Of a stretch of 64,000 nucleotides of DNA, positions 54,262 through 62,752 are shown piece after piece. The stretch spans positions 124,001 through 188,000 of the forward strand of contig JADZDD010000004.1 of assembly GCA_020851235.1 (NCBI GenBank). Direction: 5' to 3'. Under the pieces are notes generated by a model, which was given only the letters and a program-made list of their open reading frames with translations, made no database searches and was not told the origin of the DNA. Numbering within the stretch: the first letter of the stretch is position 1; each line of letters opens with the position of its first letter. Position numbers and translations under genes: made by a program. This stretch comes from Burkholderiales bacterium. Its GTDB lineage: Bacteria > Pseudomonadota > Gammaproteobacteria > Burkholderiales > Casimicrobiaceae.

Positions 54262-56315
54262 CGCCCGAGCGGCTTCGTCGCGAGCGCAGGTGCGGATGGC
54301 AGACCCGTCACCTCGTGGATCGCGCGCTCGTCGAGTGTCTCGTGCGCGAGGAGCGCGGCGACCAGCGCGTCGAGTTCGCTCCGGTGCTCGTGCAGCCGTT
54401 GCGTCGCCTCGGCGTGGCTCTCGCTGATGATGCGCATCACCTCCTCGTCGATCGCCTTCGCCGTCGCTTCGCTGAACGCCCGCTCGCCCCCCGTGCCGCC
54501 CCACGCCGGCGCGCCGAGATACGCATTGTGCCGCGGCGCGAGCTGCACCGCGCCGAGGCGCTCGCTCATGCCCCAGCGGGTGACCATGCTGCGCGCGAGC
54601 TGGGTCGCCTGTTCGATGTCGTTTTCCGCCCCGGTCGTGCGCGTGCCGTACACGATCTCCTCGGCCACCCGCCCGCCGAGCATCCCGACGATCTTGGCGC
54701 GCAGATACGCCTCCGGATAGTTGTAGCGGTCATCGTCGGGACGCTGGTACGTCACGCCGAGCGCACGCCCGTGCGGCACGATCGTGACGCGATGCACCGG
54801 GTCGGCGCCGGGGACGACGAGACCGAGGATCGCGTGTCCGCTCTCGTGATACGCGATGCGCTCGCGGTCGGCATCGCTCAAGAGGAGCGGACGCTCGGGA
54901 CCGAGGATGATCTTTTCGAGCGCATCGGCGAAGTCCTTCGCCCGTACCGCATCGACCTCGCGGCGCGCCGCAAGCAGCGCTGCCTCGTTCACGAGATTCT
55001 TGAGGTCCGCCCCGGACAACCCGGGAGTGGCTGCCGCGATCTCGGCCAGCACGACGTCGGCGGCAAGCGGCACCGTGCGGGTGTGCACCTTGAGGATCGC
55101 CTCGCGGCCCTTGCGATCGGGCAGGTTGACGACGACGTGCCGGTCGAAGCGGCCCGGTCGCAACAGCGCCTTGTCGAGCACGTCGGGCTGGTTGGTCGCC
55201 GCGAGCACGATGATGCCTTCGCGACCCGAGAAGCCATCCATCTCGGTCAGGATCTGGTTGAGCGTTTGCTCCTGCTCGCTCGCACCGCCGATCGCCACCT
55301 GACCGCGCGCCCGGCCGATCGCGTCGAGCTCGTCGATGAAGATGATCGCCGGAGCATTCTCCCGCGCCTGCTTGAAAAGGTCGCGCACGCGCGCCGCGCC
55401 GACGCCGACGATCATCTCGACGAACTCGGCCGCGCTCATCGAAAAGAACGGCACCCCCGCCTCGCCGGCGACGGCGCGCGCCAGAAGCGTCTTGCCCGTA
55501 CCCGGCGCGCCGACGAGCAACACGCCCTTCGGCGCGGTGCCACCCAGGCGTTGGTACTTCGCGGGATCCTTCAGGAAGTCGACGATCTCGACGAGTTCAT
55601 TCTCCGCCTCGTCGATCCCGGCGACATCGTCGAAGCTCACCTTCTGCGCGCCCTCCTGATCGTAGCGACGGGCGCGGCTTTGACCGATGCCCATGATCCC
55701 GCCCAGGCTGCCCATGCCGCCCATGCCCTGCTGCGCGCGACGGAAGAGCCACACGTAGAACGCGATGAAGAGGATCGCCGGACCGAAGCCGAAGAGCAGC
55801 GTCGCAAGTGGGCTGCTGCCCGTCTGGATCGACACCGCGCTGATCTCGACCTTGTGATCGATCAGGAACGCTTCGAGTCCGCTGCCAACGAAGGTCGGCA
55901 GGACCGTCGTGAAGGTATCCGAGGTGCGCGGCTGCTCGCGCAGGCGCTGCTCGGCACGACTCGCTCCGGGCGGCGCCGGCACCGTCTCGCCGGGGATCGG
56001 CCAGGTGATGGCCTTGCGCAAGCGCCCCTCGATCGACTGGCCCTGGTTGTAGATCGCCTCGACATTGCCCTTCGCGACCTCGTCGCGAAACGCCGTGTAC
56101 GGCAGCGCGATTGCCTCGCCTGCCGGCGGGAACAGCGTGCGCATGACGAGATAGTTGGCCAGCAGCACGAGTGCGAAGAAGAGCCACGTCCGGCTGGGTG
56201 GCATGTGGCCGAAGCGGCCCGCTGGCGGCACATCGCCCGGACGCGGCGGCCCCGTTCCACGCGCGGAGGCCGGGGGTGCGGGATCGTTCGCTCTCGTCTT
56301 GCTCGCTTGTGGCAC
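54258..56315 (-). CDS. ftsH: ATP-dependent zinc metalloprotease FtsH, with extended N-terminus
   Basis: This 685-residue membrane AAA protease has two spans (about 42-60 and about 150-170), Walker A GAPGTGKT (Lys275), Walker [12 protein letters not shown] and an SRH region. The zinc site is HESGH (His490-Glu491-His494). It degrades misfolded membrane proteins and regulators and forms hexamers. Differences from E. coli FtsH are a 38-residue Pro/Arg-rich cytosolic head before the first span and a longer periplasmic loop. GTG at 56315 has GGAGGG 7 nt upstream, which supports the extension; an internal ATG at 56204 would remove it. It may be a second FtsH paralogue, because the usual rlmE neighbour is absent. 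It is followed by the MFS gene. Confidence 0.9.
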   Translation of the reverse strand: MPQASKTRANDPAPPASARGTGPPRPGDVPPAGRFGHMPPSRTWLFFALVLLANYLVMRTLFPPAGEAIALPYTAFRDEVAKGNVEAIYNQGQSIEGRLRKAITWPIPGETVPAPPGASRAEQRLREQPRTSDTFTTVLPTFVGSGLEAFLIDHKVEISAVSIQTGSSPLATLLFGFGPAILFIAFYVWLFRRAQQGMGGMGSLGGIMGIGQSRARRYDQEGAQKVSFDDVAGIDEAENELVEIVDFLKDPAKYQRLGGTAPKGVLLVGAPGTGKTLLARAVAGEAGVPFFSMSAAEFVEMIVGVGAARVRDLFKQARENAPAIIFIDELDAIGRARGQVAIGGASEQEQTLNQILTEMDGFSGREGIIVLAATNQPDVLDKALLRPGRFDRHVVVNLPDRKGREAILKVHTRTVPLAADVVLAEIAAATPGLSGADLKNLVNEAALLAARREVDAVRAKDFADALEKIILGPERPLLLSDADRERIAYHESGHAILGLVVPGADPVHRVTIVPHGRALGVTYQRPDDDRYNYPEAYLRAKIVGMLGGRVAEEIVYGTRTTGAENDIEQATQLARSMVTRWGMSERLGAVQLAPRHNAYLGAPAWGGTGGERAFSEATAKAIDEEVMRIISESHAEATQRLHEHRSELDALVAALLAHETLDERAIHEVTGLPSAPALATKPLGR

Positions 56316-56373
56316 TGCGCATCCCTCCGGAACCGTGGTGCGGCGCACCGCGCGGCACCCTCCTTCGTCGCGC

Positions 56374-56931
56374 CTACCTCGCCGCGAAGCGCTCGACCCA
56401 CGCGGCGTACGCGTCGACGAAACGCTGCAGGAAGCCGCGCGTCGCGTCGTTGGTAACGGTGCCGTCGGGTGCGATGATCTCGTCGTGAAAGTGCAGATAC
56501 ACCTCGGGCTGTCCGAGCGTCGGAACGTCGAGGAAGTGCAGCGAACTGCGCAGGTGGTGCTGTGCGATCGCCGTGCCAATCGCGCCGATCGATGCACCGA
56601 TCACCGCGGCCGGCTTGCCCTTGAACGAGTTCGTTCCCCACGGCCGCGATGCGATGTCGATCGCGTTTTTCAGCACGCCGGGAATCGAGCGGTTGTATTC
56701 GGGCGTCACGAACAGGAGCGCCTGCGCTGCCTCGATCTCGGTCTTGAGGCGCCGCGCATTCGGTGGATAGTCGGCGTCGAAATCCTGCGTGTAGAGCGGC
56801 AAGTCATCGATGCGAATGGACTCGAAGCGAAGGTGCGGCGGGGCGAGCTTCTCCACCGCCCGCAGCAAGCGCTTGTTGTACGAGTCCTTGCGCAGGCTGC
56901 CGAGCAGCACTGCCACCTTGCAGTCGTTCAT
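56374..56931 (-). CDS. NAD(P)H-dependent FMN reductase, ChrR/YieF-like
   Basis: This 185-residue flavodoxin-like quinone and chromate reductase has the FMN phosphate loop [14 protein letters not shown] (10-23) and the flavin-contact segment [19 protein letters not shown] (74-92). The [10 protein letters not shown] strand (104-113) is also typical. Such enzymes reduce quinones in two-electron steps, protecting from redox cycling. It is separated from the FtsH gene by 58 bp on the same strand. A Shine-Dalgarno (GGAGG) precedes the ATG at 56931. Confidence 0.9.
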   Translation of the reverse strand: MNDCKVAVLLGSLRKDSYNKRLLRAVEKLAPPHLRFESIRIDDLPLYTQDFDADYPPNARRLKTEIEAAQALLFVTPEYNRSIPGVLKNAIDIASRPWGTNSFKGKPAAVIGASIGAIGTAIAQHHLRSSLHFLDVPTLGQPEVYLHFHDEIIAPDGTVTNDATRGFLQRFVDAYAAWVERFAAR

Positions 56932-57012
56932 GGCAAAACCTCCGTGGGCGGCCGATCACCGGCCGAAAGACAGCATTCGAGGCGACACCTCCGCGTTGGC
57001 GCGCGCATGACA

Positions 57013-57843
57013 TCAGCGGAAGAGGCGCTGCATGTCGGGGTAGCCGAAGGCGGCATCGAGGCCGTCGAATCGGCCGCCCGCCTTGAGCGCGCGCGCGGTC
57101 TCGCGCGCCGTCGCGTAGGCGAGCGTGGCAAGACGCGTCGCGGTGCTCACCCGCGCAACCCCGAGGCGGCCGAGCTCGGCAACGTCGGGCAATCCCGCAC
57201 GCGCGCCGACGTTGACGGGAGCATCGATCTGCGCGCACAGCGTCGTGATCGTGTCGACGTTCGCCACGGCAATGGGATAGACACCGTCGGCGCCGGCCGC
57301 GAGATACGCGCGGGCGCGCCGCAGCGTGTCGGCGACGCGGTCGGCCTCGGTGGCGGGTCCACCGACGATCCAGGCATCGATCCGCGCATTGATGAAGATC
57401 GGAACGTTCGCGGTACGCGCGGCGGCACGCGCCGCGGCGATGCGCCGCGCGCCATCGTCGACGTCGCGCAACGCCTCGTGGCGAATGCCGTCTTCGAGGT
57501 TGATGCCGACCGCGCCGGCGTCGATCACCGCCCGCACGCTCGTTGCCACCGCGTCGGGGGTCGCCCCGTAGCCCGCCTCGAAATCGACGCTGACCGGCAG
57601 CGGTGTGGCGCGAACGATGCGCCGGACCGCGGCAACGACCTCGTCGAGCGGCGCCACCTCGCCGTCGGCGTAGCCCAGCGACCAGGCGATGCCGCCGCTC
57701 GTCGTTGCAATCGCCGAATAGCCGAGGTCGGTGAAGATTGCCGCGCTGCCGGCGTCCCAGGCATTGGGCAGGAGCAGGACGTGGCGACGATCGTGCAGCG
57801 CGCGAAACGCCTGCGCACGTTCGACCTCGACCTGCCTGTCCAT
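57013..57843 (-). CDS. Isocitrate lyase/PEP-mutase superfamily protein
   Basis: The 276-residue TIM-barrel protein has the PEP-mutase family pattern: LLLPNAWDAGSAAIFTDLGY (24-43), SVDFEAGYG (85-93, metal-binding Asp), GINLEDG (about 113-119) and FINARIDAW. It lacks the catalytic cysteine loop (KKCGH) of isocitrate lyase. It therefore belongs to the phosphoenolpyruvate mutase/oxaloacetate-decarboxylase-like branch and does not explain AceK in the window. The reaction is not identified; C-C or P-C bond cleavage of a 2-oxo acid is likely. It is upstream of the FMN reductase with an 81-bp gap. Confidence 0.85.
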   Translation of the reverse strand: MDRQVEVERAQAFRALHDRRHVLLLPNAWDAGSAAIFTDLGYSAIATTSGGIAWSLGYADGEVAPLDEVVAAVRRIVRATPLPVSVDFEAGYGATPDAVATSVRAVIDAGAVGINLEDGIRHEALRDVDDGARRIAAARAAARTANVPIFINARIDAWIVGGPATEADRVADTLRRARAYLAAGADGVYPIAVANVDTITTLCAQIDAPVNVGARAGLPDVAELGRLGVARVSTATRLATLAYATARETARALKAGGRFDGLDAAFGYPDMQRLFR

Positions 57844-58063
57844 GCCTGCCCTCCCGCGCGGGACGCCTCCGAAGCGCCTACTCTACCTCCGATTCGACGC
57901 GCACCGGCGTAGCTTGGGTCCGAGCGCATGCGGCGCGGCGGCAAGCGGTGTCGTACACTGTCGACTCTCCCGCATCACCGGCATCGCGCCGATGCGATCG
58001 ATCGCGAGCGCAGCGGCGCGAGGTGCATCCATCCTCGCACGTCACGAACAAGGAAATCCGGCC

Positions 58064-58546
58064 ATGACACCATCGACGCGTCACCTCGATCGAAAGCGAC
58101 GGACGTTGCTCGCAGGGGCGCTCCTCCTGGGAGCAAGCCCCTGGGTCGGCGCCGCCGGAACTGCAGCGATCGGCATCGACGTGTGGAAAGACCCCAACTG
58201 CGGCTGCTGCAAGGATTGGATCGCGCACGTCGAGAAGCATGGTTTTGCGGTCAAGGTGCTCGATCAGGGCAACACGGCGGCACGGGCGCGGCTCGGGATG
58301 CCACAGCAGTATGCGTCTTGCCATACGGCGCTCGTGCAGCGCTACGTGATCGAGGGACACGTGCCCGCGGCCGATATCCGGCGCTTGCTGCGCGAGGCTC
58401 CCGACGCGCTCGGGCTCGCGGTACCGGGGATGCCGATCGGCTCGCCCGGAATGGATGGCCCGGCGTATCGCAACCGGCGCGATCCGTATCAGGTGCTCCT
58501 GGTGCGCAAGGACGGCTCGGCCACCGTTTTCAATTCGTACGCGTAG
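58064..58546 (+). CDS. DUF411-domain metal-binding protein, exported
   Basis: The 160-residue product has a twin-arginine-like signal (KRRTLLAGALLLGAS, then a VGAAG cleavage region near residue 31) and a DUF411 domain. The Cys-rich start NCGCCKDW (Cys46, Cys48, Cys49) and the later Cys86-His87 in YASCHTAL are the expected soft-metal ligands. DUF411 proteins are usually periplasmic and are linked to copper or other metal resistance. The domain ends with a Pro/Gly-rich GMPIGSPGMDGP stretch. The next gene begins 51 bp downstream with an unusual start region. AAGGAAAT before the ATG at 58064 is a weak Shine-Dalgarno. Confidence 0.85.
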   Translation: MTPSTRHLDRKRRTLLAGALLLGASPWVGAAGTAAIGIDVWKDPNCGCCKDWIAHVEKHGFAVKVLDQGNTAARARLGMPQQYASCHTALVQRYVIEGHVPAADIRRLLREAPDALGLAVPGMPIGSPGMDGPAYRNRRDPYQVLLVRKDGSATVFNSYA

Positions 58547-58568
58547 GTCCGCGTCGTACCGCTCCTGA

Positions 58569-58598
58569 TTCACGGGCTCACGGTTCACAGGCTCACGA
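58569..58598 (+). repeat. 15-bp direct repeat abutting the start codon of the FmdE-like gene
   Basis: TTCACGGGCTCACGG (58569-58583) is repeated with two changes as TTCACAGGCTCACGA (58584-58598); its last base is the A of the ATG at 58598. The block takes the place where a Shine-Dalgarno would be, and none is visible. Confidence 0.6.
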
Positions 58599-59203
58599 TG
58601 CAAACACCCCCATTCTTCGCCGACGTCGCACCGATCGTGGTCGACGATCCGTTGGCGGCCATGCTGGGCGCCGCCGATGGCGGACGCCTCGAGTATCACT
58701 ACATCGACGCGGTGAAGCTCGCCGGCCACTCGTGTCCGACCGTCGCGGGCGCCTGGCTCATGACGCGCAAGGCGCTTGCCACGTTGTACCCCGACAGCGT
58801 GCCGCAACGTGGTGGCGTGCGGGTCGAGATGCGGCAGGCGATCGGTGACGGCGTCACCGGCGTCATCGCCAACGTGATCGGCCTGGTCACCGGCGCCGCG
58901 GCGGAAGGCGGCTTCAAGGGGCTTGCCGGTCGCTACGGCCGGCAGAACCTCTTGCGCTTCGGTGTCACGATGACCGGCGAAGTGCGCTTCACGCGTCTTG
59001 ACACCGGTGCGGCGATCGAGCTCGTGCACCAGCCGCAGGTCGTGCCGCGTCCTTCCGGGCTCACCGAACTCCTGCGTGACGCGCTCGGTCCGGGCGCGGA
59101 TCCTTCTGCCGCCGTGCCCTTCGGCAAGGCGTGGCAGGCGTGGGTGCGCACGCTCCTGGTGGACCACGCCGACGACCCCGCGCTGATCGTGGCCGTCGCC
59201 TGA
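58598..59203 (+). CDS. FmdE-like domain protein
   Basis: The 201-residue protein resembles the FmdE family (formylmethanofuran dehydrogenase subunit E-like domain). The segment KLAGHSCPTVAGAWLMTRKA has a GHxCPxxAG pattern, with His44 and Cys46 as potential metal ligands. A later Gly-rich region (GDGVTGVIANVIGLVTGAAA) is present, but the C-terminal zinc cluster of some members is not evident. The function of bacterial stand-alone FmdE-like proteins is unknown. It follows the DUF411 metal-binding gene by 51 bp and is likely cotranscribed with it. Confidence 0.65.
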   Translation: MQTPPFFADVAPIVVDDPLAAMLGAADGGRLEYHYIDAVKLAGHSCPTVAGAWLMTRKALATLYPDSVPQRGGVRVEMRQAIGDGVTGVIANVIGLVTGAAAEGGFKGLAGRYGRQNLLRFGVTMTGEVRFTRLDTGAAIELVHQPQVVPRPSGLTELLRDALGPGADPSAAVPFGKAWQAWVRTLLVDHADDPALIVAVA

Positions 59204-59233
59204 CAGGTCGTGCCGCGCGGCCCCGCGCCGCGC

Positions 59234-62200
59234 TCACAAGCGGTGCATCGTCACCGCCGCCGCGAGCGGCGAGCGCGTCACGAGGTCGACGAGGTGCTCG
59301 TGATGCGTGAAGAACAGCACCTGCGTCTTGCGGCCGAGTTCGCACAGCACGCCGAGGGCGGCGAGCGCGCGCGCGTCGTCGAACTGGACGAGGAGGTCGT
59401 CGACGATGACCGGAAACGGCCCGCGACCGACAATGTGCTCCTCGACGGCTGCCAGGCGCAACGACAGGAAGAGCTGATCGCGGGTGCCCTGGCTCATCCC
59501 CGCGACGGGCACGTGCGTGGTGTCGGGACGCACCCCGAGGAGGACCTGCCGGTCGTCGAGGTGATCGATCACGAGCCCCGAGAAGCTCCCGAGGGTCACC
59601 TGGGCGAAGATCTCCGCGGCGCGCGCGAGAAGCGGTCCCTGGTGCCGATCGCGATAGGCCTGCACCACGCGGCCCAGCACCGCGCTCGCGAGCCGCGCCC
59701 GCGCGTAGCAGCGTGCCTCGTGCGCGACGCGCGCCGCGGTTTCGCGTAGCGCCTGCTGCGCAGCGGCAGCCGCGATCCCGCCGTCGATCGCGGCCAGGGC
59801 GGCCTCGGTCCCGTGCGCCGCGGCCTGCGCCGCCGCGATGTCGGCATCGAGCCCGACGATCGCGGTCTCGTTGTCGGCAAGCGCGCGTTCGACGGACTCC
59901 AGGGTGACGCCGCCACACTCGTGCACGACCTCGGCGACGGGCCGCGCATTCTGCCGCAGCAGCGCTTCGTCGATTTCGTCGAGTCGCTCGTCGAGGGTTC
60001 GCTTGCGCGCCGCCTGCGCTTCGATGTCGGGCAGTTCTTCCGGTCGCGCGCAACCGGCCGCCCGGACGAGCGCTGCAAGCGTCTCGTTCGCCGCGGCGAC
60101 GGCGCCCGCTTCGTCGTCGATCGCCCGCCTCTCCTGCACGATCGCAGCGTCGAGGTGTTGCTGCCGGGTCCGCGCGGCGCGCGCCGCCTCGAGCGCCTCG
60201 TGCAACGCCTCGGCGAGCGTATCGGCGCCCTGCCCGTGCGTCTTCCAGGCGGTCGCGTCGGTCACGCGCGCCACACCCGCCTCGAAATCGAGGACGACCG
60301 CGTCGTGCGTGGCGATCTGCGTCGTGCATGCGCGCCATGCCGAGAGTGCGCGAGACAGGCGGGCGAGCTCGTCGAGTCGGACACGAACCTCGTCGGGAAG
60401 TGCATCGGCCGTCAAGTGCAGGCTCGCGGTGAGCGCACGCCAGTCTTGCTGCCACGCGCGCAGTTCTTCGGCGAGAACCGCGCTCGCCCGCTGCAGCCGA
60501 GCGAGATCGTCGCTCTTGGCCTTGAGTTCCGTGCTGCGCGCGTCGTGCATGGCCCACGTCCGCTGCGCCGCCCGAATCGCCTCTTGCGCCCGGTCGAGAA
60601 GCGCGACACCGGAAGCATCGGGTGCCGGATGCACAAGCCCGCAAGCGCGCAACGCTGCGGCGAGGCGAGCGCGAGCGCCTGCCGCGTCGGCGGCTGCGAC
60701 CGAGCGCTCCGCACGCACTCGCTCGACGTCCGCGCACTTGTCGACGACGCGCTGGTGGCGATTGAGCCATTCGCGCAGCGCCGCGGGCGTGAGGTCGCTG
60801 CGCCGCAGGGGTGACACCACGATCTCCCACCGCTGCTCGAGCTCGCGTCGCCGCAGGACAAGCGTCGCCGCGTCGTGATCGTGGCGCGCGATCTCCGTTT
60901 CCATGGCGGCGATGCGTTCGCGAATCGCCGCCGCATGCGTTGCGCGCGCCGTATCGGCGTGCAGGAGGTCGGCGCGGCGATCGGCCTCCTGGATCGCGGC
61001 CTCGAACCTCGTGATGCTGCCGCGCGCCGCGTTCGCATCGGCCGCTGGAGGCGTCGCGCGCGCCTCGCGTTCGATCCACGCACGCCGCAGGTCGTCCCAC
61101 CGGCGATCGCGTTCGGCGCGCGCGGCCACCACGTCGGCGTGCGTGATCACCTCGCCCGCGGCGGCGAGTGTCTCGAGTTCGCGCCGGCGCGCGTCGCAAT
61201 CGCGCGCGAGGTCGGCCTTCGCCGCTTCGACGCGTTGCTCGTCGGCGGCCTGCGCCGCGAATTCGCGTTCGAAGTGCGCCGCGGTCTCGGGCAGCGGCAC
61301 GGTGAGCGCGAGAAGTTCGGATAACGAACGCGACCACAATGCCGCCACCTCGGTGGCGAGTCGTGCTTCCTCGACTCCGAGCAACGCGTCGAGCTCGCGA
61401 GCGCGCGCCTCCCAGACTCCGACGTGCGCCGCGGAATCGACCGCTGCCTCCAGCGCATCGAGCGCAGCCGGCACCGACCCCTCGGCGAGTTCTGCCCGTC
61501 GGCGCTCCACTTCGATCTCAACAGCGCGAAGCTGCGCTGCAAGTTGCGCCTCGCGCTCGGTCAGGCGGCTGTGCTCTTCCAGCCGTGCCTGCACGCGGGC
61601 GACGAGCGTTTCCCGCGGCAGCAGTTCGAACGCATGATCGATCGACTGCGTCGATCCCATCCCGCGCAGCAAGGCCGCGATCTCGGTCGCGAGGCTGTCC
61701 GCCTCGCGCCGCAATCCAGGCAAGGCGTCGCGCGCGGCGCGATAACCCTCGACGGTGCGCACCAGTTGCGCGATGCCGCTCGCCTGCGCCAGGACGTCGT
61801 CGCGCACCACGAGCGCAGCGGCCTCGCTCTCGTGCTGCGCAAGGCGCGCCTGCGCATTGCCGCGCGCGGCTTCGGCGCCGCGCACCTTCGTCATCGCCGC
61901 GGCCCGCAGCGCACCCGCATCGGAGTCGAGACGCGGGACGTGCGCGAGGCGCTCGACCTCGTTGCGCTTGGCCGCCCGTTCGGTGACGAGTGGCAGGTTG
62001 CCGCGGATGCGCTGCAGCCGGCGCTCTTCGGCGCGGCGCTCCTGCAGCGTGGAACGCAACCGGGCGAGCCGGTCCGACGCCTGGCGGGCGTTGCGCTCCG
62101 CCGCCTTCCAGGCCGACGTGGGCGTCGTCGCCTCCTTCAGCGTGCGCCGTTCGTCGTCGAACTGTGCGAGCGCGCGATTGAGCCGGCCGGTCGAGCCGCG

Positions 62201-62752
62201 GGCCTTGAACACGGCCGCAGCCTCGTCGTCGAAGCCCGCCATGACCGCGCGCAGGTTCGCAAGTCCGGCGGCGGCCTGGAAGAGGCTGCGCCCGACGTCG
62301 CCTTCGCCCCGCAAGAGCTCGTCGCTTCCGCGAACCAGTCCGTCGAGATCGAGTCCGAAAAGGCTCTGGTAGAGCGCGACGTCGAGTCCGCCGAGTCCAT
62401 CGGCCACGGCCGCTTCGGGCAGGGGCCGATCGGTGATCTCGGTGTCCGTGGCCTCGTCGATGCGAAACAGCGTCGCCTTGCGCGCCTTGCGCCGCATGGC
62501 GGAAAGTCGCGTCCCGTCCGCGTGCAAGAGCGTCGCGCCGACGCGCAGCGCGGCGTAGTCGTGGCGAAAGGCGTCGCCCGTGCGTTCCGGAAAGCCGAAC
62601 AGGAATGCCGTGACCGCGCGCAGCACCGTCGATTTTCCCGCCTCGTTGCGGCCGAAGACGAGATGGAAGTCGCCTTCGGCGGTCGACGGGAAGTCGAGTC
62701 GACGCTGGGTGAACGCCCCGAAGGCCGTGAGGTAGAGCCGGGCAAACTTCAC
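59234..62752 (-). CDS. YhaN-like SMC/RecN-type ATPase (SbcC-like)
   Basis: The 1172-residue protein is an SbcC-like coiled-coil ATPase. The N-terminal P-loop FGRNEAGKST (33-42) and the C-terminal signature GMSQGTRDQLFLSLRL with Walker B VIVDDLLVQFDD form the ABC-type head. Between them are two long coiled-coil arms of Ala/Arg/Glu-rich heptads. No zinc-hook CxxC was recognised, unlike SbcC/Rad50, which fits YhaN. It probably works with the adjacent phosphoesterase (overlap of 4 bp) in DNA end processing or repair. The ATG at 62752 is the natural start. Confidence 0.88.
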   Translation of the reverse strand: MKFARLYLTAFGAFTQRRLDFPSTAEGDFHLVFGRNEAGKSTVLRAVTAFLFGFPERTGDAFRHDYAALRVGATLLHADGTRLSAMRRKARKATLFRIDEATDTEITDRPLPEAAVADGLGGLDVALYQSLFGLDLDGLVRGSDELLRGEGDVGRSLFQAAAGLANLRAVMAGFDDEAAAVFKARGSTGRLNRALAQFDDERRTLKEATTPTSAWKAAERNARQASDRLARLRSTLQERRAEERRLQRIRGNLPLVTERAAKRNEVERLAHVPRLDSDAGALRAAAMTKVRGAEAARGNAQARLAQHESEAAALVVRDDVLAQASGIAQLVRTVEGYRAARDALPGLRREADSLATEIAALLRGMGSTQSIDHAFELLPRETLVARVQARLEEHSRLTEREAQLAAQLRAVEIEVERRRAELAEGSVPAALDALEAAVDSAAHVGVWEARARELDALLGVEEARLATEVAALWSRSLSELLALTVPLPETAAHFEREFAAQAADEQRVEAAKADLARDCDARRRELETLAAAGEVITHADVVAARAERDRRWDDLRRAWIEREARATPPAADANAARGSITRFEAAIQEADRRADLLHADTARATHAAAIRERIAAMETEIARHDHDAATLVLRRRELEQRWEIVVSPLRRSDLTPAALREWLNRHQRVVDKCADVERVRAERSVAAADAAGARARLAAALRACGLVHPAPDASGVALLDRAQEAIRAAQRTWAMHDARSTELKAKSDDLARLQRASAVLAEELRAWQQDWRALTASLHLTADALPDEVRVRLDELARLSRALSAWRACTTQIATHDAVVLDFEAGVARVTDATAWKTHGQGADTLAEALHEALEAARAARTRQQHLDAAIVQERRAIDDEAGAVAAANETLAALVRAAGCARPEELPDIEAQAARKRTLDERLDEIDEALLRQNARPVAEVVHECGGVTLESVERALADNETAIVGLDADIAAAQAAAHGTEAALAAIDGGIAAAAAQQALRETAARVAHEARCYARARLASAVLGRVVQAYRDRHQGPLLARAAEIFAQVTLGSFSGLVIDHLDDRQVLLGVRPDTTHVPVAGMSQGTRDQLFLSLRLAAVEEHIVGRGPFPVIVDDLLVQFDDARALAALGVLCELGRKTQVLFFTHHEHLVDLVTRSPLAAAVTMHRL

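Noticed and set aside
54315-56456. Plus-strand frame of about 700 codons antisense to ftsH
   Set aside because: The opposite strand encodes FtsH with intact motifs; this frame is low-complexity Arg/Asp/His-rich.
57013-57843. Isocitrate lyase that would explain AceK
   Set aside because: The superfamily member lacks the catalytic KKCGH cysteine loop and matches the PEP-mutase branch.
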